DNA of 64,000 bases from Prochilodus magdalenae (GCA_024036415.1 JAMWET010001884.1:110001-174000); one strand, 5' to 3'; counted from the first letter of the stretch, positions 11,226-22,857 are shown. The notes: a model not told the origin generated them from the letters alone. A program made the numbers and translations.

Positions 11226-11511
11226 CTTCATTGGATAAGATAAGATACCATTTTGTGCCAATTGTGATTTTCACACAGTGGAATTTGTCTTCCACCCACA
11301 AACACACTCACTAGTGAACACACACACTAGGGGGCAGTGAGTACACTTTACCCGGAGTGGTGCGCAGCCCTATCCACGCCGCCCGGGGAGCAGTTGGGGG
11401 TTAGGTGCCTTGCTCAAGGGCACCTCAGTCATTACTATCAGTTCAGGGAATCGAACCGGCGACCCTCCGGTCACAAAGCTGGTCCCCTATCCTCCAGCTC
11501 ACGACTGCCTT
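11226..11511 (-). mobile_element. tRNA-derived SINE
   Basis: On the minus strand the head reads ggcagtcgtgagctgg (A-box region), then cggttcgattccctg, which fits the Pol III B box GGTTCRANYCC. The body contains aggtgcccttgagcaaggcac and ccccgggcggcgtgg. The tail ends in an atcttatcttatc repeat. Length (about 286 bp) and order (tRNA head, body, short-repeat tail) fit a complete SINE. The head does not fold as a functional tRNA by eye. Confidence 0.75.
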
Positions 11512-11646
11512 GAGTCATGTGATCAGCGACTAGCCAACATCAAGCTTAAAGCATCATTAACAAGCAGTACATTCAACTCCAACAGCTCATCAGCAGTCAC
11601 GAGACATACAGCCTCAATCCTACAAGTTACATTACTGTGAAAACAT

Positions 11647-11840
11647 ACACTCATCGTTGCACCCAGAAAGAAGAAACCGGCAGGAATGAAACTTGGTGGG
11701 TAGGTTTGACATTGTGAGACATGCGAATTTTCAGATTTTGAGAAGTTCCTATGCTCATCCGTACGTGTTACGTAAACAAGAGCCTCTCCCTGTGCTCTAA
11801 TTCCGAACTTATATACCAGCAGAATTCTAGTGATTCTAGT
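11647..11840 (+). mobile_element. Tc1-like family B, left-end fragment
   Basis: It starts with the family end tacactcatc, then gttgcacccagaa and aaacttggtgggtaggttt, and gacattgtgagacatgc. These are nearly identical to the left end at 58938. The copy runs into sequence like that at 16490-16600 (cgtaaacaagag) and then fades. No right end was found. Confidence 0.65.
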
Positions 11841-13010
11841 CTAGTCTTGACCTGTTATTAAATGATGTACCTCCAACGTACCTTGAGTGCCTTCGATCAC
11901 ACTGTTCCCTAATCAGTCTATACAGCGCAGGTTAGGAAACCGGACTGGGCCTTGATTTGAATTCATCAAGTTTGAGATGTCTCAAACATGAACACGTTCT
12001 AAATATTCATAGACGTTTCCCACCTTTGATTTTAACAACATCACTTGTGATGGGGTCAGTCAATCAGTACAGAGGTCTGATACAAAGTTTCTTTCAGGGC
12101 TGGAGACATCTACTTACAAGACAGAAGCAACATGGCTGGCAAGCAGATCAGCATCATGCTGGTTCAACAACCAGTAAAGCAGACAAGGTAGGAACCAAGC
12201 ACGGATCAAAGCCACCAGGGTCTCAGAACTCCAATCCCAGTACACAACTGTCCAAACAACTGCACTGCATGCATCTGCCACTGCACAACATCCAAGGACT
12301 CAATAGAGAAGAACAAGATCTATATATCTGCTCTATAGGCAGACATGGCTCCACTGCCACCCGCCTCTGGCCAAGGAAGGAGAGCAGAGCTACCCCTAGG
12401 CAACACCAGGCACCTCTGTCTCCAGCCCACAAGCCAGACCTGGTTCCTCCATCATTATCCAAAACACAGCCTCCTTAAGCTCCGTTTTAGGAGTAGAAAA
12501 GAAACGTGGAGGGTGTAACCTCACAAACAATCAGACGTAAAAGCACAGTTACAGAAACCTTAATTCTAAGGCACGATGCGAGTTTGGAGAAGATGACTTT
12601 AATATCAGACCACTCAAATGTCATACGTTCACTGGACTATTATTAATCCCCAAAGTGCACAGCACAGCGAGGACCGTGCAGTAGCCACAGGGAGGCAGTG
12701 TAGAAGACCTGACAGGGCTGCTTACATGCTTCCATGGCAGGGACGTTTTAGATCAGTTCCCAGCATCTACATAATCTCCTACATGCTGCCACATCAAAAA
12801 CAGTGTTGCGGGAGACAGGAGTGTAATGATACAAGAGATCCTTGTTTCTACAGGACCGCGTCCAGGTGTAGCTGTGCCTGTAAAAGTTTCAAACACACCG
12901 GCCTTGTTTTATCACCTCCCGAGAACCCACCAAGGTTGTTGTCTGAGACAGATTAGTAATTAAGATCTCGGTTCTTTCATCTGGCCCACTTTGTTTTTAT
13001 TTTTTTATTT
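11841..13010. other. Unique sequence, nothing recognised
   Basis: A 173-codon open frame (11957-12478, +) shows no domain, signal peptide or compositional sign of being a real protein. No repeats beyond low-complexity patches. Confidence 0.3.
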
Positions 13011-13340
13011 TTTGCCTCCACTCAGGGAAGCGTGGCTGTTGCCGCTTCGGCCCGTTCTCCAGACTGTGATAATGCCATAATTACTCAGCAAGGAGAGGAT
13101 CAAAGGAGGAGGACTCCAGCGACAGATCCAGTAAAGCTGCAAAGGACAATACCCTGTGTATTTTAATAGCCGGCAAACAAAAATAAAACTCCTCCTTCCG
13201 TCCCCGGCCTCCTCCGATGAGCCTGCCCGTTATTTGTTTGCAGGTTGATGCATTGTGCGTGCACTCTGGGGCACACCCAGAATATAACAGCGCGCTATCT
13301 TCACCCCTCCTCACCGAACCCTCTTCCTTCTCCTGGTTCG
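13011..13340. promoter_or_regulatory. Candidate conserved non-coding block
   Basis: The block is of mixed composition with no repeat ends and no extended reading frame. It has AT-rich homeodomain-like cores (ccataattactcag) set among GC-rich stretches and a gttatttgtttgc forkhead-like site near 13230. This texture is typical of vertebrate enhancers but is only suggestive without cross-species comparison. Confidence 0.22.
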
Positions 13341-14100
13341 AGCTGGCCGTCTCTTGCGGATAGTGCATATGGAGAGAGGACAGGACATATTAATCATGTT
13401 GTTGACAATGGGGCCATCCAGCAATAGACCGCTTGGCTACCGGAGCACGGCCTGCAGGCCTCAAGCACAGTGGAACCTACGCGTCCATCGGCCTCCATCC
13501 ACAACATCAGCGAACCCTGAAAAACCTTAGACACGTCCATCCAAGTGGACAGTTGACAAATGACGGATTGTATTGAATTGAAGGTCTATCTGTGTCTTGG
13601 CTTTGAGCTTTAATAGGGAATATTTAATGTACCTGTATCATATTTTATTATTATGAATATTAGAGATGCTACATTCTCAGATGTCTGGTTCCTATCACCA
13701 CTGCAACAATTCTGACTCTGCAGATTCTATTCTCTCAAAGACAGAACACATCACTGTATATGATTTAGCTTAAGAAACAAATCTGTTTATGATTTTTCGG
13801 AGAGAATTATGCAGAAATGCCTCTTTGTGATATGGGCCTCTACTGAAACCTGCCTGTGTTTGGTAACGAAGGCCGTGGTGCTTTAGGATTGTGGCCGTTA
13901 GTGGTGCTCTGGCGGAGACGGGGGGAAGCCTGGGTGTTGCTGGGCAGTGGTGTGGAGTGTGTTCCTGCTGCTTTGTGGCCGGTCAATAAAGGGCCAGTGC
14001 GAGGCTCTCCCTGGAGGAGCGCACAGCCCTCGCCTCCTCGCATGCTTCTTATGGGTGATAAAAGGCTCTGTTTATTCACCCACCGCCGGGGAATAGCCCG
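13341..14100. other. Unique sequence, nothing recognised
   Basis: No repeats or domains were recognised here before the pyrimidine tract begins near 14105. Confidence 0.3.
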
Positions 14101-14104
14101 CTGT

Positions 14105-14744
14105 CTCGCCCTCTACCCTCTCTCCCTCCCTCCCTCTCTCTCTCTCTCTCTCTCTCTGACTCAAAAATCATTTTATTTCCCCCCCAACCCCCACATACCT
14201 TTACATAGATCCTTCTCTCTCTTATTCCACTGTCTCTCTTCAGTGTCTCTCTCGCTCTCCTCTGTCTTTCTTTCCACGGTCTCACTCTCTTATTCCACTG
14301 TCTCTCATCAGTGTATCTCTCTCTCCTCTGTCTTTCTTTCCACGGTCTCACTCTCTTATTCCACTGTCTCTCGTCAGTGTATCTCTCTCTCCTCTGTCTT
14401 TCTTTCCACAGTCTCACTCTCTTATTCCACTGTCTCTCTCCAGTGTCTCTCTCTCTCCTCTGTCTTTCTTTCCACAGTCTCACTCTCTTATTCCACTGTC
14501 TCTCTCCAGTGTATCTCTCTCTCCTGTCTTTCTTTCCACTGTCTCTCTCTCATCTCTATCCACTGTCTCTTTCTCCATCTCTCGCTACTGTCTCTCTCTA
14601 TCTCTCTCTGCTCTCTTTCTCCCTTATTCCACTTTTCTGTTTTTCCATTTTTCTCTCTTTCTGCTCTCTTTCTGCCTTTTTCCCATTGTCTCACTCTCTT
14701 TCTTTACTGTCTCTCTCCCACCACTGTCCTTCTCTTTCCACTGT

Positions 14745-14791
<47 letters not shown>

Positions 14792-14798
14792 TCCCTCT

Positions 14799-14848
<50 letters not shown>

Positions 14849-14870
14849 GCTCTTTGTCTCCCTTGGTTTA

Positions 14871-14908
<38 letters not shown>

Positions 14909-15096
14909 AAAGATTTGTTGTGATTCTCATTTTGCTCTCTCTCATTTTTTTTCCGTGCTCTGTCTCTCTTTCCTCCTCTGTATTGACTCTCTCATTATCT
15001 CACTCCCAATTTTGGTCTCTCACTTTACACTTTGCTATCACCTACTCTCTCACTTTCTTGATCGGTCTCTCCTTTGTCCGCTTCATCAACTCTTTT

Positions 15097-15137
<41 letters not shown>

Positions 15138-15240
15138 TCACCTCTCTCTTTTGCTCTCTTTGTCTCTCTGTCATCTTCTCAGTTCCATTCTGAGCAAATT
15201 CTCTCTTCTTTGTGCCCCCCTCCTCCCACCTCTTTCAAAA
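14105..15240. repeat. Polypyrimidine (CT)n tract, about 1.1 kb
   Basis: The plus strand is almost pure C/T, with long CT runs at 14135-14157, 14750-14840 and 15105-15135, and an AC run at 14879-14903. The long Ser/Leu-rich frames on this strand and the Arg/Glu-rich frames opposite are compositional artefacts. Long mirror-symmetric pyrimidine runs can form triplex (H-) DNA. Confidence 0.9.
14219..14520 (+). repeat. 66-bp minisatellite inside the CT tract, about 4.5 units
   Basis: The phrase cttattccactgtctctc recurs at 14221, 14289, 14355, 14421 and 14487. The spacing is 68, then 66, 66 and 66 bp. Units contain ctgtctttctttccac and differ by a few point changes. Because 66 is a multiple of three, the same frame stays open across the array. 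Confidence 0.9.
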
Positions 15241-16470
15241 ACGGTGTGCTGCTGTTTTCCTCCTCTCTTTGCTGCTCGACAGGTTTCCCCTTCTAACCTT
15301 TCTGTGGCTTTTGTGGCTAAGGCTCCTTCCTGTAGGCGCTCTGTGGGGAGAGACGGAGGCCGCTGCCCCCCCGTCCCGGTCCAGGAAGCCCCCTGTCCCA
15401 CAGAGTCTGCATGACAGAACCCTCCTCACACGCTTCTCTCTAACCTTTAACTTCCTCCACAAAGTGAAAAGAGCAATTGAGCAACAAGAGGTGCCGTGAA
15501 AAAAAAGAGGAAAGAAAAGAAAAGAAGAAAAAAGCACATCTGATTGACGTGAGGTGAAAAAAGGAGAGAAAAAGAGCGATGGCAGTTAGAAGCACAGAGA
15601 GTCGTTGCTTAGTGCTCACAGACCCTCAAAAATCAATTCCGTCCTACCAACTCAATAACCTGCATGCATTCCAGCCAGTGGATAAAACATGAAAGGTATT
15701 ATTTGCTGAGAAAGGATTGGTCCACTAACCAGAACTGCAATTGTCTGTGAATAAGCCACTGATAAAAGGCACTATTTACATGTCAGGATTATGTGTCATC
15801 CAGAATTCTCTCGGCGGAAAAAGGAAATCAACTGCGAAAACTGTCAGAGAGCTAAAGTATATTTTAAAGGAACACGTTTTTGGAGGTGGAAGACATCTCA
15901 CACTTTACTCTCCCTTAAATTGAATTGAAGACCTTCTTTGGGAAGGAACTTTTATCGACTGGGCAGTAAATCGTAGCTGGGTGGAGGAAAGAAAAAGTGG
16001 CTTTAACCTTTTTTGGGGGGGTTGTTGTGCCGAAACAACAGCACAGGCGCTCTCCTTTCCGGCACGCTCTCCGTAGGTTATCTTGGCCGCCTGAGGCTCC
16101 AGAGAAACACAAACATGTGAAAAGGCAAAGTTCTTCATTTGGGAGGACCACTAAACCAGATTAAATAAGGTTATTTGTTTTCAGTAAACATGCAGCTTCA
16201 GGTTGCAGTAATCGTTTTTAATTATGTTGGGATAGGAAGGATGCTGCTTGGAAAAGCGCTGTGGCATAAACAGCTGTAATCGGTTGTCGGAGCCGGGTGA
16301 AGTATACCAGCCAAGTAGTTGAGTCAAAGTGGAGATACCCAAGGCAAAACATTCCTCCAGTATAAGTAATGGGTTCAAGATGAGATGTCTGAAAAAACTG
16401 ATTTTGTGATATACCACATATCCACAATGTATCACAATATCATATTTCTCTATATATCGCCCACCACTAA
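15241..16470. other. Unique sequence, nothing recognised
   Basis: There is a purine-rich patch at 15498-15575 (gaaaagaaaagaagaaaa) just after the pyrimidine tract, and a G run at 16013-16021. No transposon ends or domains. Confidence 0.35.
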
Positions 16471-16476
16471 TATACT

Positions 16477-17217
16477 CTCATTACCAAAAAAATGAGAGAC
16501 TGGATGATTCAAGTTTCACACTCATCCACACGTGATGTAAACAAGAATGGGCCTTATTACTGTACCCGACTGATTATATAAAGTCGCCCTGTAGCACATG
16601 ATCCTTTGCTAATGAAGTATGCCTCAGAGAAGAGTTCAAAAGCAATCAGAGCAGTATGAAGAGTGGGAGAGGGGTCGTATCATAGGGCTCCAGGAAGCAC
16701 GTTGTTCTCATCAATGTACTGCAAGCCATACCGGTCATGCAGATGCTACCATAGCACACTTCTGGCGGTAGTGGACAGAAGAACGCACACACCAGTGACA
16801 TGAAGGATCTGGGAGACCTACACAAACCACAAACTTTCAGTGATGCCCTTTATTAGGTAGTTACAACAACTGCCTTTAACACCATGTCAGCGTCACCAAA
16901 GACCGTAATGGTGTTGTGGCAGACTGTCATGGAATGACTCAGAATGGCAGCAGGTCATCTTCAGTGATGAGTCCCACTTTTATCCTGATGGAGATGACCA
17001 GCAAATCCGTGTGTGGGTGCACCGTGGTCAGCAGCAAGATGAACTGTTTGTTATCATGTGCCAGACGTCACAAGGCTTGGTGTCACTCCACCTCCACCTC
17101 TACCGCAAAATCAGCAGGAACTGTGTGAGAATATTCAAGATGGATGGATTACCGCAGGACACCATTAGGAACCTCTACAACTCCATGCCCATATGTTTGG
17201 CATGTTCTGTTAGGTAA
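16477..17217 (+). pseudogene. Tc1-like element, family B, most complete old copy
   Basis: An eroded left end at about 16477 is followed by frame-broken sequence resembling an N-terminal DNA-binding region (EQYEEWERGRIIGLQEA). From 16945 to the stop at 17215-17217, 90 codons remain open: WQQVIFSDESHF, where the SDE Asp is the first DDE residue, then RVWVHRGQQQDELFV, then directly the C-terminal tail NCVRIFKMDGLPQDTIRNLYNSM. The sequence between GQQQDE and the tail, which would hold the second Asp and the Glu, is missing. The copy is therefore inactive. A TG tract begins immediately after the stop. Confidence 0.75.
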
Positions 17218-17218
<1 letters not shown>

Positions 17219-17251
<33 letters not shown>

Positions 17252-17777
17252 ATGTGCGTTTGTGTGTGTGTGCATGTTTGTGTGTGTGTGTGTGTGCATG
17301 CGCATGTGTATGTGTGTGTGTGCATGCGTGTTTGTGTGTGTGCGTATGCGTGTGTGTGTGTGTTTGTGTGCACATTTGTGTGTGTGTGTGCAGGTTTGTG
17401 TACGTGTGTGTGTGCATGCGCATGTGTATGTGTGTGTGTGTGTGCATGTGTTTGTGCGTATGCGTGTGTGTGTTTTTGTGTGTGCGTGTGTGTGTGTGTG
17501 TGCGTGCATGTGTGTGTGTGTATGCGTGTGTACATGTGCGTTTGTGTGTGTGTGTGCGTATGCGCGTGTTTGTGCGTGTGTGTGTGTGTGTGTGTTTGTG
17601 AGTGTATGCGTGTGTATGTGTGCGTGTGTGCATGTGTGTTTGTGTGTGTGCGTGTGTGTTTGTGTGGTGTGTGTTTGTGTGCGTTTGTGTGTGCGTGTTT
17701 GTGTGTGTGTATGTGCGTTTATGTGTGTGTGTGTGTGTGCGTATGCGTGTGTGTGTGTATGTGCGTTTGTGTATGTG

Positions 17778-17822
<45 letters not shown>

Positions 17823-18013
17823 TTGTGTGTGTGTGTGTGTGCGTATGTGGGTGCGTGTGTACATGTGTGTACATGTGCGTTTGTGTGTGTGTGCGCGTAT
17901 GCGCGTGTTTGTGCATGTGTGTGTGTGTGTTCGTGAGCGTATGCGTGTGTGTATGTGTGTGTGTGCGTGTGTGCATGTGCGTTTGTGTGTGTGCGTGTGT
18001 GTGCGTGTATGTG
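17219..18013. repeat. (TG)n-rich microsatellite, about 795 bp
   Basis: Alternating TG with frequent CG, CA and TTTG variants. It begins 2 bases after the Tc1 remnant's stop codon and ends exactly at the left terminus of a MITE. All Val-Cys and Thr-His frames here are artefacts. It is a strong Z-DNA candidate. Confidence 0.95.
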
Positions 18014-18262
18014 TATCATCGCTGTCCAAAGAAAAACAGGTATCTCCAAATTGGCAGCTTTACAGGAGAGGCCAAAAACCTCATTTCATTTGAACCAATG
18101 GAACCAGACGTCCTTCCAAGCAGTTTTGGGCCATTTCTGTTGGTCAATTCTTCATGAAATTCACAGCCAGTGCAAACAGCAGCTCATGTGATCCAATGAG
18201 GCATAAAAGTAAAAATCAACAAAAATGGAGATACATGTTTTTACTTTACACAGCGAAGATAT
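18014..18262 (+). mobile_element. Short MITE, copy G2 (CGCTGTCC-end family)
   Basis: A full copy of about 249 bp. The left end is tatcatcgctgtccaaag followed by aaaacaggtatctcc. The right end is atggagatacatgttttta followed by cacagcgaagatata. The ends are imperfect inverted repeats of about 30 bp, probably with TA target sites. Non-coding. Confidence 0.8.
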
Positions 18263-18538
18263 ATCAAGCGCAGGTGCCGTTGCAGTTTAAAAGCTTTAAG
18301 CTAGGAAGTGGAGGGCCATTAAGTATTAGCAAGGGGAGTAGGCCCAGTAGAAGCCTTACAGGAGCTATAAGGCAGTGGTCCTCAGAGAGGTACATTAGAG
18401 TTCAACATGAATGCAACGACTCCACGAGAAGTAAACAGCCACACACACTAAAACAAAACAACTCCAACAGCAGCACACTGCACAGGTAACTCTCCGAACC
18501 ACAGGCTCCTGCATTTTCAGGATTCAATCTGGAGTTCC

Positions 18539-18542
18539 TGTT

Positions 18543-18573
<31 letters not shown>

Positions 18574-18592
18574 TACATACAAGCACACACAC
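18539..18592. repeat. (CT)n(CA)n microsatellite
   Basis: A short compound simple repeat of about 20 bases of CT and then CA/CATA steps. Confidence 0.85.
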
Positions 18593-19135
18593 TCTATAAC
18601 TCTCAGTTCATCTCCAGCCGCACTTCCTCCCATCATAAATCTGTATACTCACAAACAACTGTCTGGCATTCTCCATCTGTCTTCCTCACCTGTGTGATGT
18701 GGAAAACACCTCTCTGCATCTCTCTGCCAACTGCCCATCCTGCTATGCCAGCCTACTCTACACGCTGAGCCGAGCCCTCTCCTCCGTCAAAAACAAACAA
18801 CCCTCCACACCACACCAACGAAAGTTGGCTATCCTTAAGGGTCAGTGTAAAGGTGAAAACAGTATGGCAAAAATATATTATATTACATAAACATAAAGCT
18901 TGAGGACATTTCCACAATGCACAACATACATCCAAATATTTCATCTGTCTAAAGCTTGCACAGACAAAATGCACAAGGAAAATGTCAGTGCCAAAAATGA
19001 AATAATAGGCTGGTGTCCAGTCCAACTAGTGATGGTGTAGGTTATGTACTTAATATGAACTGATGTTTACACGAGCTCTAAAGTTGGTGAACATCTGTCT
19101 TTTTTATTCAGTGTTCTAGAGGTGCAGACAATCCT
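18593..19135. other. Unique sequence, nothing recognised
   Basis: No transposon ends, domains or RNA-like features were recognised. Confidence 0.3.
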
Positions 19136-19138
19136 CAC

Positions 19139-19500
19139 ATATACAACCCTGGAAATAAATAAGAGACCACCCCAGGTTCTTCTTAAATCAGCATCTCCAC
19201 ATGTACAGCAGGTTCTTAGTGAGGAACAGAAGGTCAGGTTCTAGCCTTACTGGCAGATACAGTGAGCATCTGGTTCATAAGAACAAGATCAAGCAGCAAA
19301 CACACAGGACAACACGGCTACAGACTGACAGAGGGCCACACCCACTCTCTACTGACCGTGATGAGCGCCACCTCATTCCAATGTCCCTTAACCACCATAA
19401 GATGACCTCAAGTGACCTACAGAGAGACTGGCGAGCAGCGGCTGGGGTGAAACACACAGCGAGCATGGTTCTAAAACAGGCTTCTGGAGGTCATTAGTAA
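19139..19500 (+). pseudogene. Tc1-like transposase remnant (family E)
   Basis: An end-like sequence (ccctggaaataaataagaga) follows TA at 19139. In frame from about 19201 the sequence reads RDERHLIPMSL, then TSSDLQRDW and AAAGVKHTAS. This is the second helix-turn-helix region shared by many Tc1 transposases. It breaks off near 19495, before any catalytic residue, and has no right end. Confidence 0.65.
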
Positions 19501-20073
19501 TTTTCTAAATAAACAGATCTAATACAATATCTGATCTGGAATTCGGGAGACATGGTTCCAGTAGTGTAGAGAATCAAACAGAACTGAGGAATTTTGGTCC
19601 TCACAAACCCAGAAACTGTACAACCAGAGAAACTAATCATTTTGCGGTGCTCTCTTGTTGTATATACAGCTGTATATACAGAAAAATGCCTTTGATGTAA
19701 CTCACTACAATAATAAAATATTGTTTATAGAAGAGTTATGTAATATTTAATAAAAGCTGGAATATATGGACAATTTGTAACGAACAATGGAAATATATAC
19801 AACTTTTCTTGATCATTTTTGCCACCAATTATCATTTATTTTATCAGAAAAAAGTGGCATAACTAACTGCAGTTTAGTCTAGGCCAAATTCATGTTCAGG
19901 AAGTCAGACTGAGCATTATACTAATGTATACCCATATTGAAGCTGTTGAACGAAAAAATTCCTCATGTCTTAAAACAACATTAATAACTTGCTAAATGGT
20001 ATTGCAAGCAATTCAGAACCATTTCTTGTTCTCCATTTGCCATAAAATGTCCACACAATGTATATATAGTATG
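19501..20073. other. Unique AT-rich sequence, nothing recognised
   Basis: It contains a short palindromic tgtatatacagctgtatatac stretch near 19660. No genes or repeats were recognised. Confidence 0.3.
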
Positions 20074-20075
20074 TA

Positions 20076-20608
20076 CAGGGGTTGGACAATGAAACTGAAA
20101 CACCTGTCATTTTAGTGTGGGAGGTCTCATGGCTAAATTGGACCAGCCTGGTGGCCAATCTTCATTAACTGCACATTGCACCAGTAAGAGCAGAGTGTGA
20201 AGGTTCAGTTAGCAGGTAAGAGCACAGTTCTGCTCAAAATACTGCAATGCACACAACATTATGGGTGACATACCAGAGTTCAAAAGAGGACAGATTGTTG
20301 GTGCACGTCTTGTTGGCGCATCTGTGACCAAGACAGCAAGTCTTTGTGATGTATCAAGAGCCACGGTATCCAGGGTAATGTCAGCATACCACCAAGAAGG
20401 ACGAACCTCCACCAGCATCACGTAGTGACCTGGCCACTATCCTGCAAGAAGAATGGCTTAAAGTCCCTCTGACCACTGTGCAGGACGCAGTATATGTCAT
20501 TCCCAAGACCAACTGACGCTGTATTGGCCGCAAAAGGAGGCCCTACACCATACTAATAAATGATTGTGGTCTAAAACCAGGTGTTTCAGTTTCACTGTCC
20601 AACCCCTG
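20076..20608 (+). mobile_element. Tc1-derived MITE, copy A2 (internally deleted)
   Basis: A 533-bp element flanked by TA (20074-20075, 20609-20610), with ends CAGGGGTTGGACAATGAAAC and its inverse. It lies in the orientation in which the transposase remnant reads on the plus strand. Insertion was into a tatatagtat-type target. It shares its internal deletion junction with copies A1 and A3. Several substitutions separate the three, so they are separate insertions rather than a recent segmental duplication. Confidence 0.92.
20261..20516 (+). pseudogene. Transposase remnant inside MITE A2: DNA-binding head joined to C-terminal tail
   Basis: From ATG 20261 a 54-codon frame (MGDIPEFKRGQIVGARL..., then TKTASLCDVSRATVSRVM) encodes the first helix-turn-helix of a Tc1-like transposase. 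It stops at 20423-20425. In the next frame, 20427-20516 reads DLATILQEEWLKVPLTTVQD and ends at TGA; this matches the last 30 or so residues of such transposases. Roughly 250 residues with all three catalytic acids are absent. The head alone could in principle still bind the terminal repeats, but there is no evidence that it is made. Confidence 0.8.
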
Positions 20609-20610
20609 TA

Positions 20611-22850
20611 TATATAGTATATATATTGTGTGCTCAGCCCACATGAGGGAAATACCAGGAGAAAAGTATAACTACACATCTTTTCTCCCTACTGATAAGT
20701 TACCTGCTGCCTCCAGCTGCTGTGGCATGCCCTCTGCATCTCCTTAACACAACTATTCCCAATTATATCCTCCCCCATGGCTCATCCTGCAGACCTCTCT
20801 CCTGGACTGAGCAGGGAGAGGGCAGCTGCACAAGGCCTAGCTGAATATTATTCAGTACAGCAAAATGATTAGATCAGCCATAAAGGACGCTTCATATGCT
20901 ATTACGTTTAAACACAAGAGCTGCACTGACAGAAAGGTACCATCCAGCTAAAGAACGGACACCATCAAGCTGAAGAATCAATCGTTTCAAATGGGAGCAA
21001 ATTGCTTGTTGATGATTCACTCGGTGCTATTTGCATTTGCGAGCCTCTGCCAGGGCCACTGCTCGTTTGTTGGTGTCGTGGGGTGAAGTGGTGCAGTGGC
21101 AGAGGCCTACGAAGAGCGGGGATCAATAGTGCACCCAATTGCGGTCCAGCTCAGACGGGTTGTGTCCTCCAAGCCTCGGCACATGCTGTTATCACAGAAC
21201 AACAGGCTCGGGGTCAGGCGGCAGCTTGGAGCGCAGGGGGGTCCTGCTGAGCCCCCACCCCCCACCTGCTTCCACAACCAAAGCACTGGCCAGATCACAG
21301 CTCGGCTTGCACGGGCTGCCTCATTACGCCCAGCCCCAGGGACGCTGGCCACACGCTGGCCCCGTAACAACGCACCCGCTGCCCTGCCACAGGGGACCCA
21401 TCGTTAACATTCACCCCAGAGAGACACACACAGACCACAAAAAACAACAACAGCAAACAAACACCAAGAGCTTGAACGGTTGCTCTCCCTCCAAAGCCCA
21501 GTCTGTTTACAGGATTAGCTTATCCAAACATGCTAACATGGCTAACAATGAACCGAAACTGGTATGTACCAATTAGCATCACCTAATTTGCATGATGCAA
21601 GCTAGTAGCCGTTTGCTATCATTCACTGTTACCAATATTAGCATTAGCTGGATTCTGGTGATGGAAGTTGGTAGCCACCAATTACATGAGATCAGCAGCA
21701 TTGGTTGAACTCTTTCGTTTACGTGTGCTAGGGTGCATGCAAGGAATCTCTCCAGGTCATATCTGGACATGACTTTACCAAACTGAAGCCTGTTAAAGCA
21801 AGCTCGGACCATAGAGACACATACAGCGTGTGGTCATCCACAGAGGCAAGGAGAAAAGAACATGTACCCGGGGCAAATCCGTCTTTTCTGCCTACCGATT
21901 ATATACTGACATTATCTGCTACATCCTCCAACTCACTCTATCTCACGCTAACACATCCATTACAGGCTGATGAGATTATCATTGTTCAAGCTGCACTGAA
22001 TCAGTTCCACCGGCCAAATATGGGACTCGCATGAACTGCCAAAGGGCAATCAAACACTGGCAAATATCTCTTACCTGTTGAGAAGGAAAGACAGATGGAT
22101 TTTTTTTTCCAGCGGAGGCCAAGATCCCAGCGAAACATGGAATAAAGCAGAGAGCAGCAAGGTCAGTGAGGATTCTATCAAGTTTGTAAGACTGTAGTTC
22201 ATTTCAAGTTCACAGCCGACCCTACAAACAACTGAGAACGACATGAGCATCTGTGTTGGGCTAGAGCACTTGGAGTAATGCACTGATAGCAAAATACCAC
22301 TTACATGTCATACGGTTTGGATAAGATATCATAATGAGTCATAATGCAAGTAGGGTTCATTCTTACAGTTCTGATGGAAAATTAATCAAATCAATAGAAT
22401 TCTTGTCAAAGTAAGCAAACTGTAAAACATCAATCGCGTTGACGTAGCACACTTCACTCATGTTCAGTCAACTGTCTCATATGAATGATGGAAATTCCAG
22501 GTAAGCTGATTGATATGCCGTTTTCACGATACACAATATGCATTACAACATTTCATTTTTTGCAGGTGCAATGAGTTAAAACAGACCCAAAAGAACCAGC
22601 AGTGCTATCATTTATGTTGCTACCTATGAATCCAGTGGTTTTTATGTAGTGTTTCACATGCAGTGCTGCACTCAGTCCAATTAAACAGACCAATTATGCT
22701 ATATTTTAAACCTTTTTGATGGTAATATGCAATTCGGTCCTCTTTTGTAGGTCCCTCAGCTGAATGATGAATTTTGTATTTGGTTATATTGATGAGATGT
22801 ATGTTTAAATTGCATGCGACGCTGAGCGTGGATTTTCCCCCTTTTTTTAA
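20611..22850. other. Mostly unique sequence; GC-rich block 21040-21400
   Basis: The 21040-21400 block is GC-rich and has open frames on both strands up to 145 codons with no recognisable domain. Around 21575-21600 there is an octamer-like atttgcatgatgc. No transposon ends were seen. The block could be regulatory or could contain an unrecognised exon; I cannot decide from one sequence. Confidence 0.3.
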
Positions 22851-22857
22851 CATATTA

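Noticed and set aside
11226..11511. tRNA gene on the minus strand
   Set aside because: A- and B-box-like sequences are present, but they belong to a SINE head followed by a non-tRNA body and tail. I cannot draw a proper cloverleaf.
13856..14923. 355-codon Ser/Leu-rich open frame, and the 367-codon frame at 14311-15414
   Set aside because: Both come from the CT tract and its 66-bp repeat. There is no domain and no gene context.
17144..18157. 337-codon Val/Cys-rich open frame and antisense Thr/His frames
   Set aside because: Translation of the TG tract.
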